A stretch of DNA of 61,774 nucleotides. It comes from Thermosulfidibacter sp. (GTDB lineage: Bacteria > Thermosulfidibacterota > Thermosulfidibacteria > Thermosulfidibacterales > Thermosulfidibacteraceae). The notes under the pieces were generated by a model. That model saw nothing but the letters and a program-made list of their open reading frames with translations. It did no database searches and was not told the origin of the DNA. Made by a program: the position numbers and the translations under genes. Shown here piece by piece: positions 54,274 through 61,774 of this stretch (the stretch's first letter is position 1; each line of letters starts with the position of its first letter). Location: assembly GCA_023269715.1 (NCBI GenBank), contig JAGDVO010000008.1, positions 9,574-71,347 on the forward strand, written 5' to 3'.

Positions 54274-55461
54274 ATGTGGAGAGAGATTGTGCTTAAAAAA
54301 GATGCTGTAAGTAGAATAAGAAAGGGTTATCTTTGGGTAACCAAAAAGGATGTTCTATCGGTACCTAGTGATCTTGAAAAAGGAGAAATTGTAAAGTTTG
54401 TGGTATCAGGTGGAACTTTTGTAGCTATGGGTTACTGTAATCCTGATTCATATATACTTGGACGTATCTATTCTTACAGTATCCATGACCTTGATGAAGA
54501 ATTGGTTGAATCTTATCTGATGAAGGCTCTTTCTTATAGAGAAAAGTTGAGGTTGGATAGTAATGCCTATAGGATATTTTTCAGTGAGTCTGATGGCATC
54601 CCTGGTATAATTATAGATAGATATTTGGATGGGGTTGTTTTTCAGGTTCTTACCCATGGGATAGAAAGGAAGAAGGAAGTCTTTTTAAAGGTTATAGATA
54701 AGCTCTTAAAGCCTTCTTTTATAGTTGAGAGAAGAGATGCTCCTGGTAGACAGTTTGAGGGTTTGGAGGTGGGTGATCCAGTTATTCATAAAGGTGCGGA
54801 TGTGGTGGGAGATGGTTTTATATTGATAGAGGAGAATGGGTTAAAATTTTTCGTTGATATTTTAAAGGGACATAAAACTGGTCATTATTTAGATCAGAGG
54901 GAGAATAGAAAGATTGTTGCTGGATTTGCGGAAGAGAGGAGAGTCCTTGATGCCTTTTGTAATACTGGTGGATTTGCTGTAACCTGTGCTTCCTATGGTG
55001 CTAGTTCAGTTGTGGCTATAGATATATCCGAAAGGGTTATTGAGATAGCAAAAAGGAATGCAGAGTTGAATGGAGTTTCTGATAAGATCACTTGGGTAAA
55101 GGGCGACGTGTTCGACGAATTGAGAAATTTGTACAGATCGAAGGAAAGGTTTGATTTGGTCGTACTTGATCCACCATCCTTTACGAAATCTGTTAAAACC
55201 ATCGAAAGTGCTGTAAAGGGTTATTTTGATATTAACCTCTTTGGTGTGAAGTTGTTGAGAAAGGGTGGTATTCTCGCTACTGCTAGTTGTTCCCATCATT
55301 TTACACTGGATCGTTTTTTGGATGTTCTAAGTAAGGCACTACAGGTAGCGGATAGGAGAGGCAGAATCTTGGAAATAAGGTTCCAGGCTATGGACCATCC
55401 TATTCTACCGTCGATGCCTGAGACACTTTACTTGAAACTCGTTATCATGGAGGTTTACTAG
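54274..55461 (+). CDS. Class I SAM-dependent rRNA methyltransferase (RlmI-like)
   Basis: About 395 residues. N-terminal PUA-type domain (VLKKDAVSRIRKGYLWV) followed by a Rossmann methyltransferase: VLDAFCNTGGFAVTCASYGA (SAM motif I), VVAIDISERVIEIAKRNAE and catalytic-type motif VVLDPPSFTKS. Matches the RlmI/RlmL-related family that makes 5-methylcytosine or m2G in 23S rRNA. I use the ATG at 54274; an in-frame TTG at 54232 overlaps the opposing tRNA promoter. GTG at 54289 after GGAGAG is another option. Confidence 0.87.
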   Translation: MWREIVLKKDAVSRIRKGYLWVTKKDVLSVPSDLEKGEIVKFVVSGGTFVAMGYCNPDSYILGRIYSYSIHDLDEELVESYLMKALSYREKLRLDSNAYRIFFSESDGIPGIIIDRYLDGVVFQVLTHGIERKKEVFLKVIDKLLKPSFIVERRDAPGRQFEGLEVGDPVIHKGADVVGDGFILIEENGLKFFVDILKGHKTGHYLDQRENRKIVAGFAEERRVLDAFCNTGGFAVTCASYGASSVVAIDISERVIEIAKRNAELNGVSDKITWVKGDVFDELRNLYRSKERFDLVVLDPPSFTKSVKTIESAVKGYFDINLFGVKLLRKGGILATASCSHHFTLDRFLDVLSKALQVADRRGRILEIRFQAMDHPILPSMPETLYLKLVIMEVY

Positions 55462-56099
55462 TGTTTACTGGTATTATAGAAAGGGTTGGACAGATAGTTG
55501 ATAGAATACAGAAGGGGAGAGGATTTGAGCTACTCATTGATGTAGGAGAAAAGATTGATGATTTAAAAATAGGAGAAAGTATAGCGGTAGACGGAGCTTG
55601 TTTAACTTTAACGAAATTTTCCGAGTCTATTCTCTATTTCGATGTTTCACCAGAGACTGTAAGGAAGACAGTAATAGGTTATTATAAAAAGGGTGATTTT
55701 GTGAATATAGAAAGGGCACTACGCTTACAGGATAGGTTAGGTGGGCATATAGTACTTGGGCATGTAGATACTATAGGCACGGTAATTGGTATTACCAAAG
55801 AAACGGAGTTTTTCTGGTTGAGTATTAAGTATCCGATTACTTTTTCTAAGTATGTTGCTTTAAAAGGTTCTATAGCTGTAAACGGTATAAGTTTGACTGT
55901 AGCGGAAAAGGAAGGTGAAGTGATAAAGATATCCGTTATTCCTCATACCTATAACGTTACATCTCTGAAGTATAAGAAAATTGGTGATCCCGTTAATTTG
56001 GAGTTTGATATTATTGCAAGGTACATTGAGTCGATAGTTAGTAGTTATAAAATGGACGGAGATTTTGAGAAGAAATTGAGGGAATTTTTAGGAGGTTAG
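55461..56099 (+). CDS. ribE: Riboflavin synthase alpha chain
   Basis: Dismutates two lumazines to riboflavin. 212 residues with two lumazine-binding repeats: MFTGIIERVGQI at the start and VLGHVDTIGTV near 100, with the first-repeat SIAVDGACLTLT and second-repeat SIAVNGISLTVA. GTG start overlapping the stop of the methyltransferase gene by one base. Other rib genes are not in view. Confidence 0.96.
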   Translation: MFTGIIERVGQIVDRIQKGRGFELLIDVGEKIDDLKIGESIAVDGACLTLTKFSESILYFDVSPETVRKTVIGYYKKGDFVNIERALRLQDRLGGHIVLGHVDTIGTVIGITKETEFFWLSIKYPITFSKYVALKGSIAVNGISLTVAEKEGEVIKISVIPHTYNVTSLKYKKIGDPVNLEFDIIARYIESIVSSYKMDGDFEKKLREFLGG

Positions 56100-56101
56100 A
56101 T

Positions 56102-56698
56102 ATGATAGGTGTTAAACTTAATCCGAATTTTGATGCTCTAATAGTTGTTGATATGCAGAATGATTTTATAGAGGGATCGTTAGCTGTTCCTAAAGCTTCT
56201 AGCATAATACCTGTAGTTAATGAGTATATCAAAAAGTTTGAATCTATTGGGGCTCCAATATTCTTTACAAGGGATTGGCATCCTGAAAATCATATATCTT
56301 TTGCTGAAAATGGAGGAATTTGGCCGAAGCACTGTGTGATGGATAGCTGGGGTGCTATGATCCATAAAGGTGTTTATGTACCATCTGACAACAGGTTTTT
56401 TATAAATAAGGGGTATGATTCCAATTTTGATGCCTATTCCGGATTTCAGGGGACTATTCTTAACGATCTTCTAAGGGAAAGGGGAATAAAGCGTACCTTT
56501 ATTTGCGGTCTTGCGACTGATTATTGCGTTAAGAACACAGTTATAGGTGCCTTAAATCTTGGATATCAAACTTTTGTTCTGCTGGATGCCATAATGGGTG
56601 TTGATGTTAATAGAGGTGATTCAGAGGTTGCTCTCAATTATATGATGGAAATGGGAGCTATCGTTTTGACGATTGAGGATTGTATTTCTGTTCGTTAG
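56102..56698 (+). CDS. pncA: Nicotinamidase (isochorismatase-fold)
   Basis: 198 residues. Catalytic triad candidates: Asp17 in VVDMQNDF, Lys in WPKHC and Cys in GLATDYCVKNT. Metal-binding residues in DWHPENHISF. Deamidates nicotinamide to nicotinate for NAD salvage. Follows ribE with a two-base gap and GGAGG ribosome site, grouping cofactor genes. Confidence 0.92.
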   Translation: MIGVKLNPNFDALIVVDMQNDFIEGSLAVPKASSIIPVVNEYIKKFESIGAPIFFTRDWHPENHISFAENGGIWPKHCVMDSWGAMIHKGVYVPSDNRFFINKGYDSNFDAYSGFQGTILNDLLRERGIKRTFICGLATDYCVKNTVIGALNLGYQTFVLLDAIMGVDVNRGDSEVALNYMMEMGAIVLTIEDCISVR

Positions 56699-56748
56699 AA
56701 TTTATCTTTTAAAGAGGGTTTAACAAGTTTACATTGAGGAGGTGTGAT

Positions 56749-57045
56749 ATGAAAGGTAGGGTTGTTATTGGGATACTCATGGTGGTTGTTTTTGCTACTG
56801 TGGCTACTGCAGTACCACCTGGTAAAAAGCTCACTTTTGATACTCCAAATGGCAAAGTGGTTTTTGATGGTACAACTCACAAGTCTTACAAGTGTAGCCA
56901 TTGTCATCCTTCCATATTCAAGATGAAGTTTGGAGATGATAAGATCACCATGAAGGATATATTCGAAGGTAAATACTGTGGTGTTTGCCATAACGGTCAC
57001 GAGGCTTTTTCTGCAAAAGGTAACTGTAACAAATGTCATAAGTAG
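56749..57045 (+). CDS. Small periplasmic triheme cytochrome (c7 type)
   Basis: 98 residues. A signal peptide (cleavage near ATA at 19-21) and three CxxCH motifs at 49-53, 77-81 and 93-97. Extra His residues in FDGTTHKSYKC and NGHEAF can serve as axial ligands, so bis-His ligation is likely. Fits the c(7)/triheme periplasmic carriers that shuttle electrons between membrane and surface cytochromes. ATG at 56749 with GAGGAGGTG; an in-frame TTG at 56734 is the ribosome site itself. Confidence 0.92.
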   Translation: MKGRVVIGILMVVVFATVATAVPPGKKLTFDTPNGKVVFDGTTHKSYKCSHCHPSIFKMKFGDDKITMKDIFEGKYCGVCHNGHEAFSAKGNCNKCHK

Positions 57046-57057
57046 TATTTATGTTTA

Positions 57058-57087
57058 TTGACATAGGGGTAAACTCGGGTATATAGA
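57058..57087 (+). promoter_or_regulatory. Promoter of tRNA-Leu
   Basis: Perfect TTGACA (57058-57063), 18-base spacer, TATAGA (57082-57087), 13 bases before the mature tRNA 5' end. Confidence 0.6.
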
Positions 57088-57099
57088 AATTATACCAGT

Positions 57100-57184
57100 G
57101 CCCGGGTGGCGGAATTGGTAGACGCAGGGGACTTAAAATCCCCTGGGGTCAATCCCCGTGCGGGTTCGACTCCCGCCCCGGGCA
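57100..57184 (+). tRNA. tRNA-Leu (TAA anticodon)
   Basis: An 85-nt class II tRNA. Acceptor GCCCGGG/CCCGGGC, anticodon stem GGGGA/TCCCC around CTTAAAA (anticodon TAA), a long variable arm (GGGGTC to CCCC) and T arm GCGGG TTCGACT CCCGC. CCA is not encoded; a run of six T follows at once. Confidence 0.97.
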
Positions 57185-57228
57185 TTTTTTGGTATTGTCT
57201 TAGACAGTTAGGTTGATTCCTATATGTT

Positions 57229-57252
57229 GAAGATTTCAAAGATCTTCTTTTT
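57229..57252 (+). terminator. Terminator-like hairpin after tRNA-Leu
   Basis: GAAGAT (57229-57234) pairs with ATCTTC (57242-57247), then five T. It lies just inside the 3' end of the convergent mntR-like gene. Short stem, so weak. Confidence 0.4.
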
Positions 57253-57643
57253 ATTTTAGTAGCTTCTTTGTAAATTCGACTATCTTTTCCAGAGTTTCCT
57301 TTGAGATGTCGTGTTCCATTTTATGAACGTCTCTTTCGGCAGTTTCTGGATTTACCTTTAGGACTTCTGTTAGGAATTTATAAAGGACCTCTTTTCTTTC
57401 TTCTATCTTCTTTGCTACTTTCTTTCCTTCTTCGGTAAGCGTTATGTATCCATATTTCTTGTAGTGGATCAGATTCTTTTTTGCTAGGCTTTTGGCGGCA
57501 GTTACGGCACTTGGTAGCTTCACCTTTCTCTTTTCAGCAAGATCTTTGATTCTTACAACAGGAACTGTCTTTAGTATTTCGAATATGTCATATAGATAGT
57601 CCTCCAGGTTTTCCGTTAGTTCTTTTTCAGTTTTGTCCTTCAT
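57251..57643 (-). CDS. DtxR/MntR-family metal-dependent repressor
   Basis: 130 residues. N-terminal winged helix with LEDYLYDIFEIL and RIKDLAEKRKVKLPSAVTAAKSL, and the dimerisation/metal domain with DVHKMEHDISKETLEKI supplying Asp, His and Glu ligands. No C-terminal SH3-like FeoA domain, so it is the short MntR/TroR type. Probably senses Mn or Fe. No transporter target is adjacent. The ATG lies only six bases after the -10 box of its promoter, suggesting a leaderless mRNA. Confidence 0.9.
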   Translation of the reverse strand: MKDKTEKELTENLEDYLYDIFEILKTVPVVRIKDLAEKRKVKLPSAVTAAKSLAKKNLIHYKKYGYITLTEEGKKVAKKIEERKEVLYKFLTEVLKVNPETAERDVHKMEHDISKETLEKIVEFTKKLLK

Positions 57644-57649
57644 ATGTTT

Positions 57650-57678
57650 ATTATAGCTGTAGAACTAAGTTAGGTCAA
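57650..57678 (-). promoter_or_regulatory. Promoter of the mntR-like gene
   Basis: Minus strand TTGACC (57673-57678), 17-base spacer and perfect TATAAT (57650-57655). The predicted transcript start coincides with the ATG. Confidence 0.65.
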
Positions 57679-57930
57679 TATATAATCTTTGTGATCTACT
57701 TGTAGATTCATCTGTGTTTTATCGTCTAGTTCCCTGAAGAGCTTATAATCTTGAGAGATCATCTTTATTTTTAAAGGCTTCAAACCAATTCTCGGAAGGT
57801 GATTTCACCCTTACCTTTAACCACTATATGGTTTTGGCAATTTGGCCCAACCCGTTAGGGTACCAATTGGAAGAAAAAGTTTGCTTTTTAAAAGCTTAAG
57901 AAAGCTATGATAGTAATAAAAGATAAAAAC

Positions 57931-59325
57931 TTAGTGACATCCTGATAATGTAGAGCAACTATATTTCGAATAGTTGAATGGACCAAAAGCTTTTGTAAAC
58001 CTGGTTATAGCACTACAGATATTATATGGTGAAGGATCACTGCTGTTTCCTATAAGCCTTGAGTTCTTTGACCCATGAGGAATAGCGATGTGACAGGTTA
58101 TACAGGGTACTGAAGTATAAGATGTACCATTACAAGTAGCACTCTTACCAACGTGTATATTATGAACTTTATTTTTCCAACCTGTTCCACTATATAGAGG
58201 ATGACATTTGGCGCAGAGAAGATTGATTTGCCAGCTACACTGGTTGTTTCTTATGTCACTAAGTGTCCAGTAACCACCACCGCAATTCGAAGGTTTACTT
58301 GGCCAGTATCTACCTTCAATCAGTATGAAGGGATTACTTGTGCCATGTGGTCCTTTTATCTGTGTTCCGGTTGCATCCCAGGCATAGGCTCCATGACAAT
58401 CAGAACAGTACATAGTTTGACTACCAGGGTTAACACTCCAAGGGGAGTTTAGTTGGCCAGCTGTTAAAGCATAGGGTGTAGATCCACCTCTTGGAGTAGT
58501 GTTAAGAGGTTGAACTACAGGATGGAAAGAGTAGTTTTGAGGGCTAAATTCCCTTGCCTGATCGGTAAGATAAATGCCACTTGGACCAGTGATAGTTGTT
58601 ACACCAGTACTTGTGTTTAATGAAGAACCAAAGCCATAGTAAGAATGGCATTTGAGGCAGATTTGATATTCCTTACTTGCTCCTCCTGTTGGATTGCTTG
58701 GACTTGGTCTTAACTCATAAAAGGTTGTAGGACTACCCCAGTATAACCATCCTTGTGGTTCTACTCCAAATACACCCATTAGAACTCCTGAGACAAGGTT
58801 ATTTGAGGCTGGACTTGTAGAGTTGTAAGTATGAGTTGTTTGCAATAGAACATGAGGATTATGACAATCGGTGCATTCCGAGTGTCTATATGGGGGCTGT
58901 AAGTCTGTAGCAGTTTCAAGATAAGCAGGTTTTTTATGTAGGCCCGATCTTTCAACAGGATGTCTATAGGTATTTTGAAACTGGGCTTGGATATTTTTAG
59001 AAAGAGGAGGATTGTTGTTACTTGTTGAGCCATGGCAGTAGTAACAAGCGTTTTCTTCATCTGCCAAAAGAGTAAAAAGAGAGGGACCTGGCTTAACTGG
59101 GGTTGGCTCACTACCTCCTATACTTGCATGCATCTCATGACAGTGCACGCAGTTACCTTTACTAAACTGGGTTAGATTATTTCTCTGTACACCACTTGTT
59201 GGGCTTCCATGGATCGACTGTAGGTAAGGACCACTGATTGTCGTTTTTATACCGTAGAAAAATATACCAGTAATAGCGATGAATAAGAAAAACCTATAAT
59301 ACACTTTCATTTTCTTTGTTACCAT
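57931..59325 (-). CDS. Secreted octahaem-type c cytochrome
   Basis: 464 residues. N-terminal signal/anchor (about 9-27). Seven CxxCH motifs: CVHCH (59-63), CYYCH, CTDCH, CLKCH, CSDCH, CAKCH and CITCH. The protein ends exactly in C-S-T-L-S-G-C-H (457-464), a possible eighth haem site of CX5CH type. Gly/Ser/Pro-rich low-charge spacers with NPH and PHG segments suggest a periplasmic or surface protein. GAGGAG ribosome site and a near-consensus promoter upstream. A lone gene with no membrane partner; function probably extracellular electron transfer (inference). 57644-57930 on its 3' side shows no convincing gene. Confidence 0.88.
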   Translation of the reverse strand: MVTKKMKVYYRFFLFIAITGIFFYGIKTTISGPYLQSIHGSPTSGVQRNNLTQFSKGNCVHCHEMHASIGGSEPTPVKPGPSLFTLLADEENACYYCHGSTSNNNPPLSKNIQAQFQNTYRHPVERSGLHKKPAYLETATDLQPPYRHSECTDCHNPHVLLQTTHTYNSTSPASNNLVSGVLMGVFGVEPQGWLYWGSPTTFYELRPSPSNPTGGASKEYQICLKCHSYYGFGSSLNTSTGVTTITGPSGIYLTDQAREFSPQNYSFHPVVQPLNTTPRGGSTPYALTAGQLNSPWSVNPGSQTMYCSDCHGAYAWDATGTQIKGPHGTSNPFILIEGRYWPSKPSNCGGGYWTLSDIRNNQCSWQINLLCAKCHPLYSGTGWKNKVHNIHVGKSATCNGTSYTSVPCITCHIAIPHGSKNSRLIGNSSDPSPYNICSAITRFTKAFGPFNYSKYSCSTLSGCH

Positions 59326-59376
59326 ATACTCCTCTTTATATTTAGCTATCAGGCATATTTAGTCGATCTTGCATAA

Positions 59377-59405
59377 AATATATACACTTTCACAACCACA
59401 ATCAA
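59377..59405 (-). promoter_or_regulatory. Promoter of the octahaem cytochrome gene
   Basis: Minus strand TTGATT (59400-59405), 17-base spacer and TATATT (59377-59382), 52 bases before the ATG. Confidence 0.5.
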
Positions 59406-59429
59406 GTTTTGTGAGATTAATCGAAATGA

Positions 59430-61544
59430 TTATTTTTCTATTAGTATCTTTATATTACCTTTTTTGTTAGTTACGTTAACGATGACATCCTCACCATAGT
59501 TTTTCATATGTAAATCAACGGAACCTTCTCTGAACTTTAGATTTTTAATCCAGAGTTCCTCGATAAAGGACGGTAGTAAAGGATGATGGAGATAGATCTT
59601 GTTATCCTCAAATGAAAGTCCTAGTGATGCCTGTAATAACAGGAAAACGACTCCTGCTGCCCAGGCTTGTGGAAGGCAGGCAACTGGGTAGTGAGTTGGG
59701 CCTTCGTTATGTCTTCTCTTGAATCCGCAGAATAGTTCAGGTATGCGATGAAGCTTAAAAAATGTACTTGCTTCAAATAGAGATTTGAAGATCCTTAAGG
59801 TTCCTTCCTTCAGCCCGTATAGCGAAAGACCATAGGCTATCAGAGTGTTATCGTGTGGCCAAACAGAGCCGTTGTGATAGGAAAGTGGATTATATCTCTT
59901 CTCAAGACAAGAAAGAGTTCTTATGCCCCAGCCAGAGAAAAAATGATCTTCAAAAAATAGCTGATACAGTATACGGGCTCTGTGGACTGGTACAACCTTT
60001 GCAAATAGTAGATGACCAGCATTACTAGTTCTCACTTTGCAGGGTCTTTTATCACCGTCGAGGGCTAGTGCGTAACATTTTATATCATCACACCAGTATT
60101 TTTCTTCGATAGTGTGTTTTATCTTTTCTGCAGAGTCCTCGAGGGAATTTGCGAGTTCCTTTTCACCTAGTATTCTTGCCAATTTGGCTGCTTCCTTTTT
60201 TGCTCTGAATGCATATCCTTGAACTTCGATAAGCGCAATGGGAGGTTTGGCAAGACTTCCATCTTCATAAAAGACACTATCTTCAGAATCTTTCCAACCT
60301 TTATTGATAAGTCCTACTTCTGATGGGACATATTCTACCAGACCATCTCCATCCATGTCACCATATCTATCTAGCCATTCGATAGCCATAAATATGTTTT
60401 TTGAGATTTTTCTGATGAATTCTAGGTCTCCAGTTCTTTCATAGTACTGGCCAGCAAGAATCACAAAAAGGGGGGTGGCATCTACGCTACCATAGTACCT
60501 ACCGTATGGGATTTCTCCTATTTCTACAAGTTCTCCTGTCCTTATTTCGTGAACAATCTTTCCGGGTTGAGCATCCTGTAATGGATTGAAATCCTTTGCT
60601 TGAGTAGCGGCAAGAAATGCTAATGTCCCCTTTGCTAGTTCAGGTCTAATCCATAGGCATTCTAAGGAAGTGATTATTCCGTCTCTGCCGAAAATAGTGT
60701 TAAACCAGGGAATACCAGCATAGGGGTAGGAACCAAAAGGTGTTCTTGAGGTGAGCATTGCAATGTCCGACAATGAACGCTTTAACCACTGATTGAATAG
60801 GGTATTTGAAGTGTAGATCATACAACTTTCGTTTTCCCATTCTTTATAGTACTTTCTCAGAAGATATAGAGCTTTGGAGTATGGGAGTTTTGAGTTATCT
60901 TCCTTTTCAATGATAAATCTGAAGGTTATAAAAAGCTGAAAATCCTTTCTTGGATAGAGTTTGATTCTATATTTTGCACAATCTCTGAAGAGAATTTCAG
61001 GTGTTTTGCTGAAGGAAATTTCTAGTTTTCTTTTTTTTCCATCGAGTCCTTCGTAACCTATAATGAGTCTATTTTTTTCTACAGTAGGTTCGAATAATTT
61101 TCCCTTTTTTGTTCTTTTAAAGCCTCGTACTTCAAAAATATCGCTAAAATCGCTCTGAAAACAGAGTGTTAATTCGATAGATGTAGGTGATAGGTGATAG
61201 TTTCGAACTATGAGTTTTTCATAGCAACAGTTTTCATAAATGAAACGGCTTCTGAATATGTGTATGGTACCCTTTGGAATTATCAATTCTCCATCTTCGT
61301 ATATATCTGGATTTGTTAGGTCTGAAGTGAAAAGAGTGTTATCCTCCTTTATAGAGGCGCTAAGTAGAATTGGTCTATAATTAGAAAGTAGCAGTGTTAA
61401 TTTTGATAAGAAACGAGTTCCCTTGTAGTAAAAACCCTCTTCGGGATTAGATTCTACATCTATGTTTCCAAGGGCGTTGAAGATAGCGAAGCAATCCTGA
61501 TTTTTGAGAGTATAAGTTTCGACTTGAAACCTACTGTTTTCCAT
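59430..61544 (-). CDS. Glycogen debranching enzyme family (amylo-alpha-1,6-glucosidase)
   Basis: 704 residues. N-terminal beta-rich domain (1-230, GDE_N type, with NPEEGFYYKGTRFLSK) and a C-terminal (alpha/alpha)6 glucosidase domain with PWFNTIFGRDGIITSLEC, DMDGDGLVEYVPSE, LVNQGWKDS-like INKGWKDSEDS and SLYHNGSVWPHDN-like SYHNGSVWPHDN motifs. Acts on alpha-1,6 branches or related glucosides. No signal peptide, so cytoplasmic. Downstream of a GT4 glycosyltransferase on the same strand, 11 bases away, hinting at a polysaccharide or compatible-solute unit. Confidence 0.88.
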   Translation of the reverse strand: MENSRFQVETYTLKNQDCFAIFNALGNIDVESNPEEGFYYKGTRFLSKLTLLLSNYRPILLSASIKEDNTLFTSDLTNPDIYEDGELIIPKGTIHIFRSRFIYENCCYEKLIVRNYHLSPTSIELTLCFQSDFSDIFEVRGFKRTKKGKLFEPTVEKNRLIIGYEGLDGKKRKLEISFSKTPEILFRDCAKYRIKLYPRKDFQLFITFRFIIEKEDNSKLPYSKALYLLRKYYKEWENESCMIYTSNTLFNQWLKRSLSDIAMLTSRTPFGSYPYAGIPWFNTIFGRDGIITSLECLWIRPELAKGTLAFLAATQAKDFNPLQDAQPGKIVHEIRTGELVEIGEIPYGRYYGSVDATPLFVILAGQYYERTGDLEFIRKISKNIFMAIEWLDRYGDMDGDGLVEYVPSEVGLINKGWKDSEDSVFYEDGSLAKPPIALIEVQGYAFRAKKEAAKLARILGEKELANSLEDSAEKIKHTIEEKYWCDDIKCYALALDGDKRPCKVRTSNAGHLLFAKVVPVHRARILYQLFFEDHFFSGWGIRTLSCLEKRYNPLSYHNGSVWPHDNTLIAYGLSLYGLKEGTLRIFKSLFEASTFFKLHRIPELFCGFKRRHNEGPTHYPVACLPQAWAAGVVFLLLQASLGLSFEDNKIYLHHPLLPSFIEELWIKNLKFREGSVDLHMKNYGEDVIVNVTNKKGNIKILIEK

Positions 61545-61555
61545 TTCAATATTTC

Positions 61556-61774
61556 TTATGTAACTTTAGCAACTTTGATATCGAAAAGTAACTCATTGTA
61601 CACTCTGATATAGTCTTCTGCCATTCTTCTTGCGGTGAACTTTCTTTCAAAGGACTTTCTGCAATAGGATCTGTCCAAATCTTTGATCTTATCAAGTGCT
61701 TTAACCGCATCTTCTATACTTTCTACAATGAATCCTGTTTTTCCGTTCTCGATGATTTCGGGGACAGAACCAAG
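61556..61774 (-). CDS. Glycosyltransferase (GT4/GT-B), C-terminal part only
   Basis: The last 72 residues of a gene continuing past the window edge. The visible segment starts GSVPEIIENGKTGFIVES, the nucleotide-sugar binding E-x7-E region of GT4 enzymes, and continues with RSYCRKSFERKFTARRMAEDY, their usual ending. Donor and acceptor unknown. It precedes the debranching enzyme in the same operon. Confidence 0.85.
   Translation of the reverse strand, partial: LGSVPEIIENGKTGFIVESIEDAVKALDKIKDLDRSYCRKSFERKFTARRMAEDYIRVYNELLFDIKVAKVT

Noticed and set aside
57670-57762. 30-codon open frame (starting MISQDYKLFRELDD) on the minus strand
   Set aside because: Composition is protein-like but there is no ribosome site, it runs into the mntR-like promoter and no family is recognised; perhaps another relic.
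1-61774. CRISPR arrays, insertion sequences, integrases or phage genes
   Set aside because: No regularly spaced repeats, transposase-like frames or terminal inverted repeats were seen; the curlin repeats are coding and irregular.

Overview
The window comes from an AT-rich, densely packed chromosome of a Gram-negative, respiring bacterium. The Gram-negative assignment rests on an lpxA gene (lipid A), a curli locus with an outer-membrane CsgG lipoprotein, and a lipoprotein-type HtrA. Respiration is indicated by three multihaem c-type cytochromes, a diheme cytochrome b and a haem-c sensor. Arg is written mainly AGG/AGA and Ile very often ATA, a habit common in thermophiles, so a thermophilic anaerobe or microaerophile is likely. 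I cannot place it in a phylum from sequence alone. UGA, UAA and UAG are all used as ordinary stops.

Layout. 1-5.5 kb: a NTPase/thymidylate kinase fusion, mnmA, a 2-Cys peroxiredoxin and a membrane haem-sensing EAL protein. 5.56-5.91 kb: tmRNA (its partner smpB is at 47.7 kb). 5.9-10.1 kb: a PEP carboxykinase operon, then a DUF169 protein and an ArsR regulator. 10.1-14.5 kb: a complete curli locus (CsgD-like regulator, three curlin subunits, CsgE, CsgF, CsgG). 14.6-17.2 kb: two type III CoA-transferase genes, one broken by an in-frame UGA. 17.3-20 kb: argF-argG diverging from an ArgA-like acetyltransferase. 19.5-27.3 kb: one long run of tightly overlapping genes (ahcY, gpsA, pgsA, metK, purE, YrdC/Sua5, HemL-like, SDR).

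27.3-31.8 kb: an island-like segment. A 17-haem membrane cytochrome and a cytochrome b gene are intact, but both sides are filled with decayed genes carrying single-base slips, mostly in homopolymers. 31.8-34.8 kb: KAS-like, Nudix and purF genes. 34.8-43.2 kb: a long operon with a peptide-type ABC ATPase, a two-gene SufC/SufB-like system, transketolase, a CoA-disulfide-reductase-like flavoprotein, lpxA and a Gfo/Idh gene. 43.2-49.9 kb: rpmB-htrA diverging from hsp20-lon-smpB-hbd-ech, a proteostasis block with beta-oxidation genes. 49.9-54.1 kb: the cell-shape operon mreBCD plus a glycosyltransferase and a flippase-like protein, apparently transcribed together with tRNA-Arg. 54.2-57.2 kb: an rRNA methyltransferase, ribE, pncA, a triheme cytochrome and tRNA-Leu. 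57.2-61.8 kb: an MntR-type repressor, an octahaem-type cytochrome, a glycogen-debranching enzyme and the end of a glycosyltransferase.

Themes. Surface adhesion (curli, with a c-di-GMP phosphodiesterase nearby) and periplasmic electron transfer (17-, 8- and 3-haem cytochromes) are the accessory functions. The rest is housekeeping: the SAM cycle, arginine, purines, lipid A and proteostasis. Several promoters with good sigma70-type hexamers help fix gene starts, for example argF, hsp20 and the mntR-like gene. No CRISPR array, insertion sequence or phage gene was seen.
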